Source: Nitratireductor luteus (lineage in GTDB: Bacteria; Pseudomonadota; Alphaproteobacteria; Rhizobiales; Rhizobiaceae). From it: DNA of 64,000 bases. The stretch spans positions 186,001 through 250,000 of the forward strand of contig NZ_JAOANW010000005.1 in assembly GCF_026162365.1 (NCBI RefSeq), given 5' to 3'. The translations under genes were made by a program, and so were the position numbers. Positions 25,372-33,798 of this stretch are shown piece by piece (within the stretch, counting starts at the first letter, position 1; every line of letters begins with the position of its first letter). Below the pieces are notes generated by a model. That model saw only the letters and a list, made by a program, of their open reading frames with translations. It ran no database searches and was not told where the DNA came from.

Positions 25372-26222
25372 CGGTCCTGCTCCCGCCCGATGCGCGCCAT
25401 CCTGTCGAGGATGATGGCGAGGACCACGATGGCAAGTCCGGCCTCGAGGCCGAGCGGTATGTTGACCGAGTTGAGCGCGCGCACCACCGGCTTGCCGAGG
25501 CCGTCGGCGCCGATCAGCGCGGCGATCACCACCATCGACAGGGACAGCATGATGCACTGGGTGAGTCCGGCCATGATCGAGGGCAGGGCGGCCGGCAATT
25601 CCACCTTCCACAGGAGTTGGCGCCTGGTGGCGCCGAAGGCCTGTCCCGCCTCGATCATCGGCTTGGGAACCGAGGTGATGCCCAGATAGGTCAAGCGTAT
25701 GGGGGCGGGCGAGGCAAAGATCACCGTGACGATGACACCGGGCGCCGCGCCGAGGCCGAAAAGGATAAGCACGGGAATCAGATAGACGAATGTGGGAAGG
25801 GTCTGCATGAGGTCCAGAACCGGGCGCAGGAACTGGTAGACCCGGTCGTTATGCGCCGCCCATATCCCCACGGGAACGCCGATCGCCATGGAGACGGTCG
25901 CCGCCGCGACCACCAGCACCAGCGTCTCGACCGTTTCCTCCCAAAGGCCCTGATTGATGATGAAGGCCAGGCCGATCGCGACGCCGATGGAGAGCTTCCA
26001 CGAGCGCTGCAATGCGTAGGCTACCGCAGCCACCAGCAGCACCACGATGCTGGCCGGCATCCACAGCAGCAGGTCCACCATTCCGTCCAGAACGGACGCC
26101 AGCCCGTCGGCGATGCCATCGAAGACCCAGGCGAAATTCGTCGTCAGGAAGTCGAAGAATTCACGCCCCCATCTTCCGATGGGGATTTTCCAGGCGGCGA
26201 TCCATTCCGATAGCGGGTCCAT
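25368..26222 (-). CDS. choW: Choline ABC transporter permease ChoW
   Basis: A 284-residue inner-membrane permease of the ProW/OpuAB type with about six membrane segments. The cytoplasmic coupling loop is EAGQAFGATRRQLLWKVELPAALPSIMAG, and ADGLGKPVVRALNSVNIPLGLEAG lies near the end. It forms the pore for ChoX-delivered substrate. It overlaps choV by 4 bp and lies 189 bp after choX. The gap contains a strong hairpin, which may lower permease/ATPase expression relative to the binding protein. Confidence 0.92.
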   Translation of the reverse strand: MDPLSEWIAAWKIPIGRWGREFFDFLTTNFAWVFDGIADGLASVLDGMVDLLLWMPASIVVLLVAAVAYALQRSWKLSIGVAIGLAFIINQGLWEETVETLVLVVAAATVSMAIGVPVGIWAAHNDRVYQFLRPVLDLMQTLPTFVYLIPVLILFGLGAAPGVIVTVIFASPAPIRLTYLGITSVPKPMIEAGQAFGATRRQLLWKVELPAALPSIMAGLTQCIMLSLSMVVIAALIGADGLGKPVVRALNSVNIPLGLEAGLAIVVLAIILDRMARIGREQDR

Positions 26223-26290
26223 ATGTGGGCAGGTTCCTCTTGTTGGATGGGCGGTGCCCCCTCGCGCCGTCTTGGCCGCTGGCCGATCCG

Positions 26291-26313
26291 CCTCTCCCCG
26301 AAACGGGGAGAGG
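26291..26313. repeat. Perfect hairpin between choX and choW
   Basis: The 10-bp arms CCTCTCCCCG and CGGGGAGAGG surround the loop AAA. It lies in the choX-choW gap. It may be a dispersed rhizobial palindrome, and it could stabilise the choX transcript or partly end transcription. No T run follows on the minus strand, so it is not a standard terminator. Confidence 0.6.
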
Positions 26314-26411
26314 AAGGGAGCGTTGGTTGCGGGCGGCGGTCCTCGTTCTGGAAAATGGGGATAGGTGAACCCGCTTCAGCGGGACCTGGCGAGGGCGCCG
26401 CCGGTCTCAGA

Positions 26412-27359
26412 TCACAGTCCCAGATGTTCCTGGACGGCGGCCTCGCCGGGCTCTCCGCCAAAGGTGGTCACGCCGTCGAGCCATGGTCCCAGCACTTCGG
26501 GATTTTCCTTCAGCCAGGCGGTGGCGGCTTCTTCCGGTGCTTTTCCATCGTCGAGGATCGCGCCCATGATCTCGTTCTCCATCTCGAGCGAAAAGACCAT
26601 GTTGGAAAGCAGCTTGCCGAGATTGGGACATTCGTCCGCAAGGCCGGCGCGGACATTGGTATGCACGGTGGCGCCGCCATAGTTGGGGCCGAACACATCG
26701 TCGCCGCCTTCAAGATAGGCCATCTCGATATTGGCGTTCATGGGATGGGGTTCCCAGCCGAGAAAGACGACGTGCTCCTTCTTCTGCACCGCGCGGCGCA
26801 CCTGCGAAAGCATGCCGGCTTCGGAGCTTTCCACCACCTCGAAACCGTCGAGGCCGAAGGTGCCGCTCTCAATCATGTCGATGATCAGGCGGTTGCCGTC
26901 ATTGCCCGGCTCGATCCCGTAGATCTTGGCGCCCAGCTCGTCCTTGAACTTGGCGATGTCCTGGAAGCTTTTGAGGCCCGCGTCATAGGTGTATTGCGGC
27001 ACGGCCAGCGTATATTTCGCGCCTTCGAGGTTGGTCACGAGCGTTTCCACCGAGCCGTCTTCGCGATAGGGCGCGATGTCGGCTTCCATCGTCGGCATCC
27101 AGTTACCGAGGAAGACGTCGACATCCTCGTTCTTCAGCGATGCATAAGTCACCGGCACCGAGAGCACCTGTGTCTCGGGCTCGTATCCCAGCCCTTCCAG
27201 CACGACGGAGGCGGTTGCCGTGGTGGCTGTGATATCGGTCCAGCCGACATCGGAGAAGGTGACTGATTTGCAGGCCTCCGGCTCGGCCGCGAAGGCGGCG
27301 CCGGCGCCAAGGCTCACCACCGTGCCGAGTGCGATTGCGAAAACACGGGTGCTTGTCAT
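26412..27359 (-). CDS. choX: Choline-binding periplasmic protein ChoX
   Basis: A 315-residue exported binding protein. A signal peptide covers residues 1-24 (VFAIALGTVVSLGAGAAFA). The mature protein strongly resembles Sinorhizobium ChoX, including the aromatic-box tryptophans that hold the trimethylammonium group: FSDVGWTDIT, VFLGNWMPT and VFLGWEPHPMN. The cysteines of EACKSV and DECPN may form a disulfide. GGGAG precedes ATG 27359. It is the first gene of choXWV and diverges from tdk; the 199-bp gap should hold its promoter. Imported choline would feed glycine-betaine synthesis or carbon and nitrogen use. Confidence 0.93.
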   Translation of the reverse strand: MTSTRVFAIALGTVVSLGAGAAFAAEPEACKSVTFSDVGWTDITATTATASVVLEGLGYEPETQVLSVPVTYASLKNEDVDVFLGNWMPTMEADIAPYREDGSVETLVTNLEGAKYTLAVPQYTYDAGLKSFQDIAKFKDELGAKIYGIEPGNDGNRLIIDMIESGTFGLDGFEVVESSEAGMLSQVRRAVQKKEHVVFLGWEPHPMNANIEMAYLEGGDDVFGPNYGGATVHTNVRAGLADECPNLGKLLSNMVFSLEMENEIMGAILDDGKAPEEAATAWLKENPEVLGPWLDGVTTFGGEPGEAAVQEHLGL

Positions 27360-27558
27360 TCTGGTTCTCCCCTGGTTGCGTCGTTGTCGGAAGTGAGCTT
27401 TTAGATGCATAAGCCCTTGAATAAAAGGCAAGCATCATTTTCCCCTTTCCGCAAGCGCAAAGGAATAGGCTTCAATCCGGTGGATGGTGGGGCGTGGACG
27501 CTTTCCTGCATCCTCTGCCTGTTGCTATCAGCATCCGAACCTTGCGGGCGAGCGAACC

Positions 27559-28176
27559 ATGGCAAAGCTTTACTTCCACTACGCAACGATGAATGCGGGC
27601 AAGTCGACACTGCTCCTGCAGGCTTCGTACAATTATCGCGAGCGCGGCATGAACACGATGCTGTTCGTGGCCGGGCACTACCGCAAGGACGACGAGGGCT
27701 ACATCTCCTCGCGCATCGGCCTGGAAGCGGGCGCGGAGATGTTCGCCGCCGGCGACGACCTTTACGCCCGGATCGCCGACCATCACGCCCACACCGCCAC
27801 CCATTGCGTCTTCGTCGACGAGGCCCAGTTTCTTGAGGAAGAGCAGGTCTGGCAGCTTGCGCGGGTCGCCGACCGGATGGGCATCCCGGTCATGTGCTAT
27901 GGGCTGCGGACGGATTTCCAGGGCAAGCTGTTCCCCGGCTCCCAGGCGCTTCTGGCCATTGCCGACGAACTGCGGGAGGTGCGCACCATCTGCCGCTGCG
28001 GGCGCAAGGCCACCATGGTGGTCCGCCTCGGGCCGGACGGAAAGGTCGCCAGGCAGGGCGCGCAGGTGGCCATCGGCAAGGACGTCTATGTCTCGCTCTG
28101 CCGCCGGCACTGGGAGGAAGAGATGGGCCGCTGGCGGCCGGAGGACATGATCGGTTTTGCAAGGCCGGCCGGGTAA
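27559..28176 (+). CDS. tdk: Thymidine kinase
   Basis: A 205-residue type II thymidine kinase that phosphorylates thymidine with ATP in the salvage pathway. The P-loop is MNAGKST, the catalytic/Mg segment is VFVDEAQFL, and the lid holds zinc-type cysteines (ICRCGRKA and a later CRRHW). The ATG at 27559 begins the conserved MAKLYFHYATMNAGKS. It is divergent from choX and followed within 83 bp by the AAA+ cluster on the same strand. Confidence 0.94.
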   Translation: MAKLYFHYATMNAGKSTLLLQASYNYRERGMNTMLFVAGHYRKDDEGYISSRIGLEAGAEMFAAGDDLYARIADHHAHTATHCVFVDEAQFLEEEQVWQLARVADRMGIPVMCYGLRTDFQGKLFPGSQALLAIADELREVRTICRCGRKATMVVRLGPDGKVARQGAQVAIGKDVYVSLCRRHWEEEMGRWRPEDMIGFARPAG

Positions 28177-28259
28177 TACCGGGGAGGCGTGCTGCAACTT
28201 CCATTCGTCACGGCTCCAACCTATATTCGCCAAACTTGCCGCCCCTCCAGGAGAACCGC

Positions 28260-29348
28260 ATGGCCACGCTGCAGAATTTCGACGCCGAGATCGCGAAGAC
28301 GGAATCGGTCGTCAATGAAATGCGCTCCCGGATGGAGCAGTCGACGACGGTGCTGGAAAAGCTGGCGCAGAGCGACCAGACCATCGGCCAGGCGGATTTC
28401 GACATCGAGAATGCCCGCATCCAGGACGTGCTCAAGCAGCAGAAGGTGATGGAGGCCAATATCGCCGACCTCATCATCGGCCTCGAGGACGCCACCAACG
28501 TCTTCGGCGCCGAGTTCGAGAGCATGAAGAGCTATTCGGGCTGGGAAAACTTCATCGGCATCTTTTCCAAGCAGCGCAAGCAGCGCATGCGCACCGAGCG
28601 CGTGCGCAACATGTCGCTGGCAGGCAATCTGCAGGAGCTGCTGGCGAAATCCGACACGATCACCGGCATCCTCAAGGAACAGAAGCAGGTTCTGGAAAGC
28701 CGCTATGCCACATCCGAGGCGAGCCTTGCCAAGGTGATCGAGCGGCGCAAGACGGCCATGGACAAGCTCGAGGCAACGCAAAAGCGCATCGAGGAGCTCA
28801 ACCCCATGCTTCTCGACATCGAGAACAGGATCTCAGCCTCGACCAGCCAGAAGGACCGTACCCAGCTCGAAGGCGAGCGCTCCAAACTGGCCACCGAATA
28901 CAATGAAGCGCAGGCGAAGGAGCAGGAGCTTCTGGCCGAGAGCCAGACGCTGGAGCGCTATACCTCGATGTTCCAGACCTTCGTGGATTCGCTCAACAAT
29001 CAGATCGCCGCGCAATCGACCCTCATCAACAAGCTGACCATCGATACCGAGCAGCGCATCGTGCTCTACAAGGCGCTGGAGGATTCGCTGAAGACGGCGG
29101 CCCAGCAGGACGTCGCCCACCGCATCAACACGCTGGGCAGCCAGGTCGACAACACCGCCGAGGAAACGATGGCCGGCATCGGCGCGGCGGCCCAGCGCCA
29201 TATCGGCGATCTTCTGGAACTGCACGAGAAGAACATGGTGACGACCGCCGACATCCAGCGCCGCAAGAAGCTGGCCGACGATGCTTTCGCGCGCCGGTTC
29301 GACGACGTGATGAAGAAGCACGACGCGGCGAACTACGTCAGGCAGTGA
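28260..29348 (+). CDS. Coiled-coil protein, first gene of the AAA+ cluster
   Basis: A 362-residue soluble protein without signal peptide or membrane segment. It is nearly all helical, with coiled coils at about 1-90 and 140-260 and a conserved-looking C-terminal region (TIDTEQRIVLYKALEDSL, then AHRINTLGSQVDNTAEE). A weak resemblance to TelA-type toxic-anion-resistance proteins in that C-terminal part is possible but not convincing. AGGAGA precedes ATG 28260. Four genes follow at short gaps (37, 15, 52 and 11 bp), so it probably belongs to one operon with the AAA+ ATPase and may be its structural or substrate partner. The function is unknown. Confidence 0.85.
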   Translation: MATLQNFDAEIAKTESVVNEMRSRMEQSTTVLEKLAQSDQTIGQADFDIENARIQDVLKQQKVMEANIADLIIGLEDATNVFGAEFESMKSYSGWENFIGIFSKQRKQRMRTERVRNMSLAGNLQELLAKSDTITGILKEQKQVLESRYATSEASLAKVIERRKTAMDKLEATQKRIEELNPMLLDIENRISASTSQKDRTQLEGERSKLATEYNEAQAKEQELLAESQTLERYTSMFQTFVDSLNNQIAAQSTLINKLTIDTEQRIVLYKALEDSLKTAAQQDVAHRINTLGSQVDNTAEETMAGIGAAAQRHIGDLLELHEKNMVTTADIQRRKKLADDAFARRFDDVMKKHDAANYVRQ

Positions 29349-29385
29349 TGGTAACGGGAACGCACGGGGGCGCGGGAATAGCTCC

Positions 29386-30531
29386 ATGAGCACCAACGAA
29401 GCCGCCAGCCGCTATTTCGATGCCATTGCCGCGGCGCTCGACGGTCTTGGCGCCTATCTCGCCGACAGCCGGGCCTCGCCCTATCGGCGCAACGACCTCG
29501 TGGCCGAAACCGTCATGCCCTATATCGCGCGGCTGGAGCATTCCTTCCGGGCGTGGAAGAACCGGCTGGGTTTTCTCGAAAGCTTCCGCATCCAGCGTGC
29601 CGAAAGCGGCTATCCGCTGTTTCAAAACGTGCTCGAACTGGAGAACGACCGGCGTGAGGCTGACAAGCGTCTGGCATCGATCGCCGAGCCTCAGACGCTG
29701 CGCGAGGAGATGGTCGACTTCATCCTGCGCCACCGCGCCTTTCCGGGCGAATTGCAGCGCGCCATGGCCGAGCGGCTGTATCTTGAGGATGTGCGCGAAG
29801 GCCGCGTGTTCTCGCCGCTCGTCCTGCCGGAAACCGTGCGCGTTTCGGTGAACCCGAAAACGAAAAGACCCTACTACATCGTCCACTGGGGCGCGTTCGA
29901 CGGGGCGGCCAATCTGCCACTGGTCTATATGGCCGCGGTCGAGGATTCGTCGGAAAACATGACGGCCTCGCTGGTCGCCGGCGAGGGCCGGCTCAACGAG
30001 GATGTCGAGATCCCGCTGCCGGTCGGCGGCCTGCTCAATCCGGACCTTGCCCACCGTTTCGACGATTTCGCGGAAAAGAACTCGTCCTATTCGCTCTCGC
30101 CCGCCACCATCGCCACCAATCTCGACCGCGATTTCGACACGCTGCACCCCAAGCAGCTGCGCCGCGTCGTGCTAGGGCCGTTCTATACGGCCGGCATCAC
30201 CGCGCACAATTCGACCGTCTCCGAGGTGCTGGCAAAAGTGCACCGGCAGGACAATGCCTGGCTTTTGACCTGGACCGTGCAGGAGGTCTATTCGAAGGCC
30301 GAGCAGCCGGGCAGGAAGGGGCTCTGGTCCAGTCAGCCGCCGCGCGAGGAGTTCCATCTGGAGACCGACGATCTGGAAGCTGCCCGCATGGGTGTCAGCG
30401 CCTATGAAAAGCACGCGCTGGTGCCGCACGAAGCCTACCAGGCGCTCTATGCCAGCGGCGAGGCGGGCAGGATATTCGACGGCTACAAGGTCCATGTCGT
30501 TTCGGCCGGCGGGGTGATCACGGATGTTTAA
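29386..30531 (+). CDS. Conserved hypothetical protein, second gene of the AAA+ cluster
   Basis: A 381-residue soluble protein. The N-terminal 130 residues are helical and charged (ASRYFDAIAAALDGLGAYL, LENDRREADKRLASI). The middle has a beta-rich portion (RPYYIVHWGAFDGAANLPLVYM). The last 120 residues contain VLGPFYTAGITAHNSTVSEVL and WLLTWTVQEVYSKAEQ. No catalytic motif or membrane segment is evident. It lies 15 bp before the AAA+ gene, so the two are almost certainly co-translated. I believe NCBI groups such proteins as an uncharacterised DUF family found only with this ATPase, but I cannot confirm the number. Confidence 0.85.
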   Translation: MSTNEAASRYFDAIAAALDGLGAYLADSRASPYRRNDLVAETVMPYIARLEHSFRAWKNRLGFLESFRIQRAESGYPLFQNVLELENDRREADKRLASIAEPQTLREEMVDFILRHRAFPGELQRAMAERLYLEDVREGRVFSPLVLPETVRVSVNPKTKRPYYIVHWGAFDGAANLPLVYMAAVEDSSENMTASLVAGEGRLNEDVEIPLPVGGLLNPDLAHRFDDFAEKNSSYSLSPATIATNLDRDFDTLHPKQLRRVVLGPFYTAGITAHNSTVSEVLAKVHRQDNAWLLTWTVQEVYSKAEQPGRKGLWSSQPPREEFHLETDDLEAARMGVSAYEKHALVPHEAYQALYASGEAGRIFDGYKVHVVSAGGVITDV

Positions 30532-30546
30532 GCACGGAGGCGCCCC

Positions 30547-32451
30547 ATGGATACCGGCCTGACGCTGATCGACGAGAAGGACGTTGAAAAGCACCGCGCC
30601 ACCGCGCAATCGCTGGTGACGCGCGTCGTCGTGATGGAAGACGATGGCGGGCGGTCCAAGATGGCGCTCGCCGGCACGGGCCGCCGCTTCGTCTCGACCG
30701 TCTCCACGGGCTCTGTCCGCAGAACGCGTGAGGTCGAGCTTGCCCGCACCATCGCGGCGGTGCGGGCCGATGATCCGATGCTGTCCATCGCCCAGCACAC
30801 GCTGCTCTACCGCGCGCGGCGCGGCCTTGCGGTGGCGCTGGCGGTCGCCGACAATTTTGCCCGCGCGAGCGAACTGGAATCGCTGCAGGCCAGGAATGCG
30901 CGCGCGCCGCTGGAAGGCGACGCCGCGCAAACCTACAAGACGCTGCTGTCGGCCTCGGCCTATGTCGCGGCCTTCGCCTTCGCCGCCTATCTCACGCAGA
31001 TGCTGGAGACCGACGCCGAGCCCGCCAACGACCTCCAGGAGCCCGATTTCCTGTTCGACACGCCGCAGGATGCGCTGAAATCGCTGGTTGCCGGGCTCGA
31101 CGCGGCGATTGCCGGCGCGCCGGACGAACAGGCGATGATCGCGCGCGCCAAGGCGCTGGCGCGGGTGGCCATAGAAGGGCTTCTTCAGCGCAAGAGCCGC
31201 TTTTCGGGCCTCGGCGCCTTCGAGGACGCGCATATGCGCCTCGAGGCCGACGATTTCACGCTGGACGGCTTCGACGTGGCGCCCGGGAAAAAACGCAAGC
31301 CGCTGGCGATGAGCTTCAAGAAGCCGAACGAGATCATCGGCAACCACATCGCCAAGTATCAGGCCATGAAGCTCGCCAAGATGCTGATGGCCTATGATTT
31401 CGAACGCCAGCTCAACCCCTTCGAGGAGTTGGGCGGCTTTCTCTTCACCTTTATCGGCGACGGTGCGCCGGGCACCGGCAAGACCATCCTCATCCAGATG
31501 ACGGCCGGACTCCTCAACGATTACTGCCAGGTGGCGGGCGTGCCGTTCCACTACGAGAATTTCGGCGTCGATCAGATCTCGTCCTACCAGGGCAAGTCCG
31601 GCCAGAACTGCAAGCAGTTCGTGGAAAACGTGCTCAGCCCGCGCGCCATCGGTTTCGGCACGATCGACGACATCGACCAGGTGGCCGCCAAGCGCTCGAA
31701 CGACAGAGCCTCGGCCGGCCAGCAGGAAGTCACCGGCGTGCTGATGGAAAGCTTCGCCGGCGCCACGACCGTGGTGCGCGGCAATTGCACCTTCGGCATG
31801 TTCTCCAACCATCCCGAGAATGTCGACGACGCGTTGCGCCAGCGTGCGGGCGCGCGCTGGCTGGTCGACGGTCCGCAGACGCTGGAAGACTATATCGACA
31901 TCTTCGCGCTGCTGGCCGGCAAGAACCACAACATCCCGCTGGGCGACCATGACCTTTATGCCACGCAGGAGATCAAGCGGGCAGTGGAGACCGCCTATGA
32001 AGCGCATTCGAAGCCGCAGGAGGAGGGGCTGCAGCGCGTCTATGAGCGCTTCCTGAACGATGTCGGAGAGCCCAGGACCCTGGCCGATATCGGCGCCTAT
32101 CTGCACATGATCAAGCAGGCCGAGCCCCGCTTCACCGGCCGCGCGATCCGCAACATCACCGACGCCGTCAAGATGCGCGCCATGGATATCGAGCTGCCCG
32201 ACCATTGGTTCGAGGCGCCCGACGTCTTCATGCGCAAATCCTACGACGATAAGAAGTCCATGATCGCCGAGCTGCGCCGGCCCTTCACCATGGCGATGGT
32301 GATGCAGGAGATCAACCGCTACGCGGATTCGGAATTCCGCTACGCCGACCGCGCCGACGAGACGGCGGTGAACAATCTGGTGCGTGATCAGCGGCTCAGG
32401 GAAAGAGCGATGCGGGAGATAGAGGCGATGAAGGAGGCCGGAAGGTGGTAG
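30547..32451 (+). CDS. AAA+ ATPase of the uncharacterised cluster
   Basis: A 634-residue protein with a single AAA+ domain at about residues 270-480. Walker A is GAPGTGKT (306-313). The Walker B region IGFGTIDDID (368-377) has Asp375 where most AAA+ proteins have the catalytic Glu. A sensor-like SNHPENVDDALRQRAGARW (420-438) offers Arg finger candidates. The 270-residue N-terminal part is helical and unlike known AAA+ adaptors; it includes an Ala-rich stretch (SASAYVAAFAFAAYL). The C-terminus is helical and charged. The protein has no signal peptide. The four flanking genes are probably its partners or substrates. A remodelling or chaperone role is an inference. Confidence 0.9.
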   Translation: MDTGLTLIDEKDVEKHRATAQSLVTRVVVMEDDGGRSKMALAGTGRRFVSTVSTGSVRRTREVELARTIAAVRADDPMLSIAQHTLLYRARRGLAVALAVADNFARASELESLQARNARAPLEGDAAQTYKTLLSASAYVAAFAFAAYLTQMLETDAEPANDLQEPDFLFDTPQDALKSLVAGLDAAIAGAPDEQAMIARAKALARVAIEGLLQRKSRFSGLGAFEDAHMRLEADDFTLDGFDVAPGKKRKPLAMSFKKPNEIIGNHIAKYQAMKLAKMLMAYDFERQLNPFEELGGFLFTFIGDGAPGTGKTILIQMTAGLLNDYCQVAGVPFHYENFGVDQISSYQGKSGQNCKQFVENVLSPRAIGFGTIDDIDQVAAKRSNDRASAGQQEVTGVLMESFAGATTVVRGNCTFGMFSNHPENVDDALRQRAGARWLVDGPQTLEDYIDIFALLAGKNHNIPLGDHDLYATQEIKRAVETAYEAHSKPQEEGLQRVYERFLNDVGEPRTLADIGAYLHMIKQAEPRFTGRAIRNITDAVKMRAMDIELPDHWFEAPDVFMRKSYDDKKSMIAELRRPFTMAMVMQEINRYADSEFRYADRADETAVNNLVRDQRLRERAMREIEAMKEAGRW

Positions 32452-32503
32452 CTCGTGCGCGTCGAAATCTGGGTCCCAACCCAGCACTTCCCGTTCCGCT
32501 CCC

Positions 32504-33787
32504 ATGAACCGCCTCTACGAAAACGAGCTCATCTATGGCCGCCTCCTCACCGTCGAGGAGCCGCATCTGATCGCGCGATACAACAAGGCGCTCGGCGCCT
32601 TCGGCCTCGCGCCGATCAAGCTTCGATCCTTCGACATCGACCGCACCGGCTTTTCGCCGCAAATCGCCGAGGAACTGGGCGACGAGCACTATCTCGACCC
32701 CAATCAGGTCAACCGCCGCTTCATCATCCTCACGCCTTCGCAGATCGACCTGCCGGTGGTGCACACCGCCTTTTCCAATACGTCCGAGCTCGTCTACGAG
32801 TTCATGAGCAAGAATGCGCGGTCGATCAACGCGATCACCATCAGGGACGTGATCTATGGCGAGATCGAAGAGCATGTCGCCCGGGTCGAGGATATCGAGG
32901 ATCTGCTGTCGATCGGGCAGGTCGAGTTCAAGGTTCTTTCGGCGGAGGACCTTCTGGGCAAGGCCGCCGAACTCGGCCGGCTTTCCGACCGGTTGAAGCA
33001 GGAGCCCGACGCGTGGCGCGACGATGCGCTCTTGAAGCGCATGGTGGAACTGGCGAAGGAGACGGGCGATATCCGCGACAACGCGCTGGTGCCCGATCAG
33101 GTGATCTTCCGGCACGATGCCTACTGGACCAGCCATTTCGGCGGGGTCTACGTGTTTGCCGACCGCGATACGACGACGGTGATCGCCGACCGTAACGCGC
33201 CCGGCTTCCGCCGCTCGCGCCCCTGGCAGGTCAGCTATCTGTCGCTGGACGACAAGGAGCGCATCTACCGGTTCCTGGCCGAGACGGGCCGCATCGAGCT
33301 GCCCCGCGCTTCCTGGGTCGAGCGATCCGGCTTCCTCGATCACCGCGCCACGCTGGCGCTTGCCGATCTCATCCGGCGAACCGAGCCGGAGCGGGACTTT
33401 TCGAAGGCCGATCAGGTCTGGCTGCAAACCTGGATGCACCGGCACGCGGACCGGGTGAACCGCGATGGCCGTTATCCCTTCTTCAATGCGGCGCTGCGCG
33501 AAATCCGACAGCTCGGCCAGTTGAAAATGGCCGAGCTTTCGCCGGCGCAGCGGCTGATGGTGGTGCGGGCCAACCCCGCGCATGCGGACGCATGGCTGGT
33601 GAACCGGCTTCTCTCGGACTACGCGCCCTTCGATTTCCTCATGCGCTTCGTCTTCAACAAGCAGGGTTTTTACCGTGATTACGAAACCTATCCCGAGCCG
33701 TGGCGCGCCCATGTTGTGAATACGCTCAAAACCTCCTATCTCAAGGACAAGCGGGCGCTGCGCCGGCGTCTTTTCGGGCTGGATTGA
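32504..33787 (+). CDS. Conserved hypothetical protein, fourth gene of the AAA+ cluster
   Basis: A 427-residue soluble protein with no membrane segment or recognisable catalytic motif. Notable stretches are NRLYENELIYGRLLTVEEPH, VYVFADRDTTTVIADRNAPG, FLMRFVFNKQGFYRDYETYP and a basic C-terminus (LKDKRALRRRLFGLD). It lies 52 bp after the AAA+ gene and 11 bp before the membrane-protein gene. I recall such proteins as a DUF family restricted to alphaproteobacterial clusters of this type; the DUF number is not certain. It may connect the ATPase to the membrane component. Confidence 0.85.
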   Translation: MNRLYENELIYGRLLTVEEPHLIARYNKALGAFGLAPIKLRSFDIDRTGFSPQIAEELGDEHYLDPNQVNRRFIILTPSQIDLPVVHTAFSNTSELVYEFMSKNARSINAITIRDVIYGEIEEHVARVEDIEDLLSIGQVEFKVLSAEDLLGKAAELGRLSDRLKQEPDAWRDDALLKRMVELAKETGDIRDNALVPDQVIFRHDAYWTSHFGGVYVFADRDTTTVIADRNAPGFRRSRPWQVSYLSLDDKERIYRFLAETGRIELPRASWVERSGFLDHRATLALADLIRRTEPERDFSKADQVWLQTWMHRHADRVNRDGRYPFFNAALREIRQLGQLKMAELSPAQRLMVVRANPAHADAWLVNRLLSDYAPFDFLMRFVFNKQGFYRDYETYPEPWRAHVVNTLKTSYLKDKRALRRRLFGLD

Positions 33788-33798
33788 GGGGTGGTGCC

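Noticed and set aside
30172-32505. A 777-codon open frame on the minus strand
   Set aside because: It lies exactly antisense to the AAA+ ATPase gene, shows His/Arg/Leu-rich shadow composition and no domain; long antisense frames are common in this GC-rich DNA.
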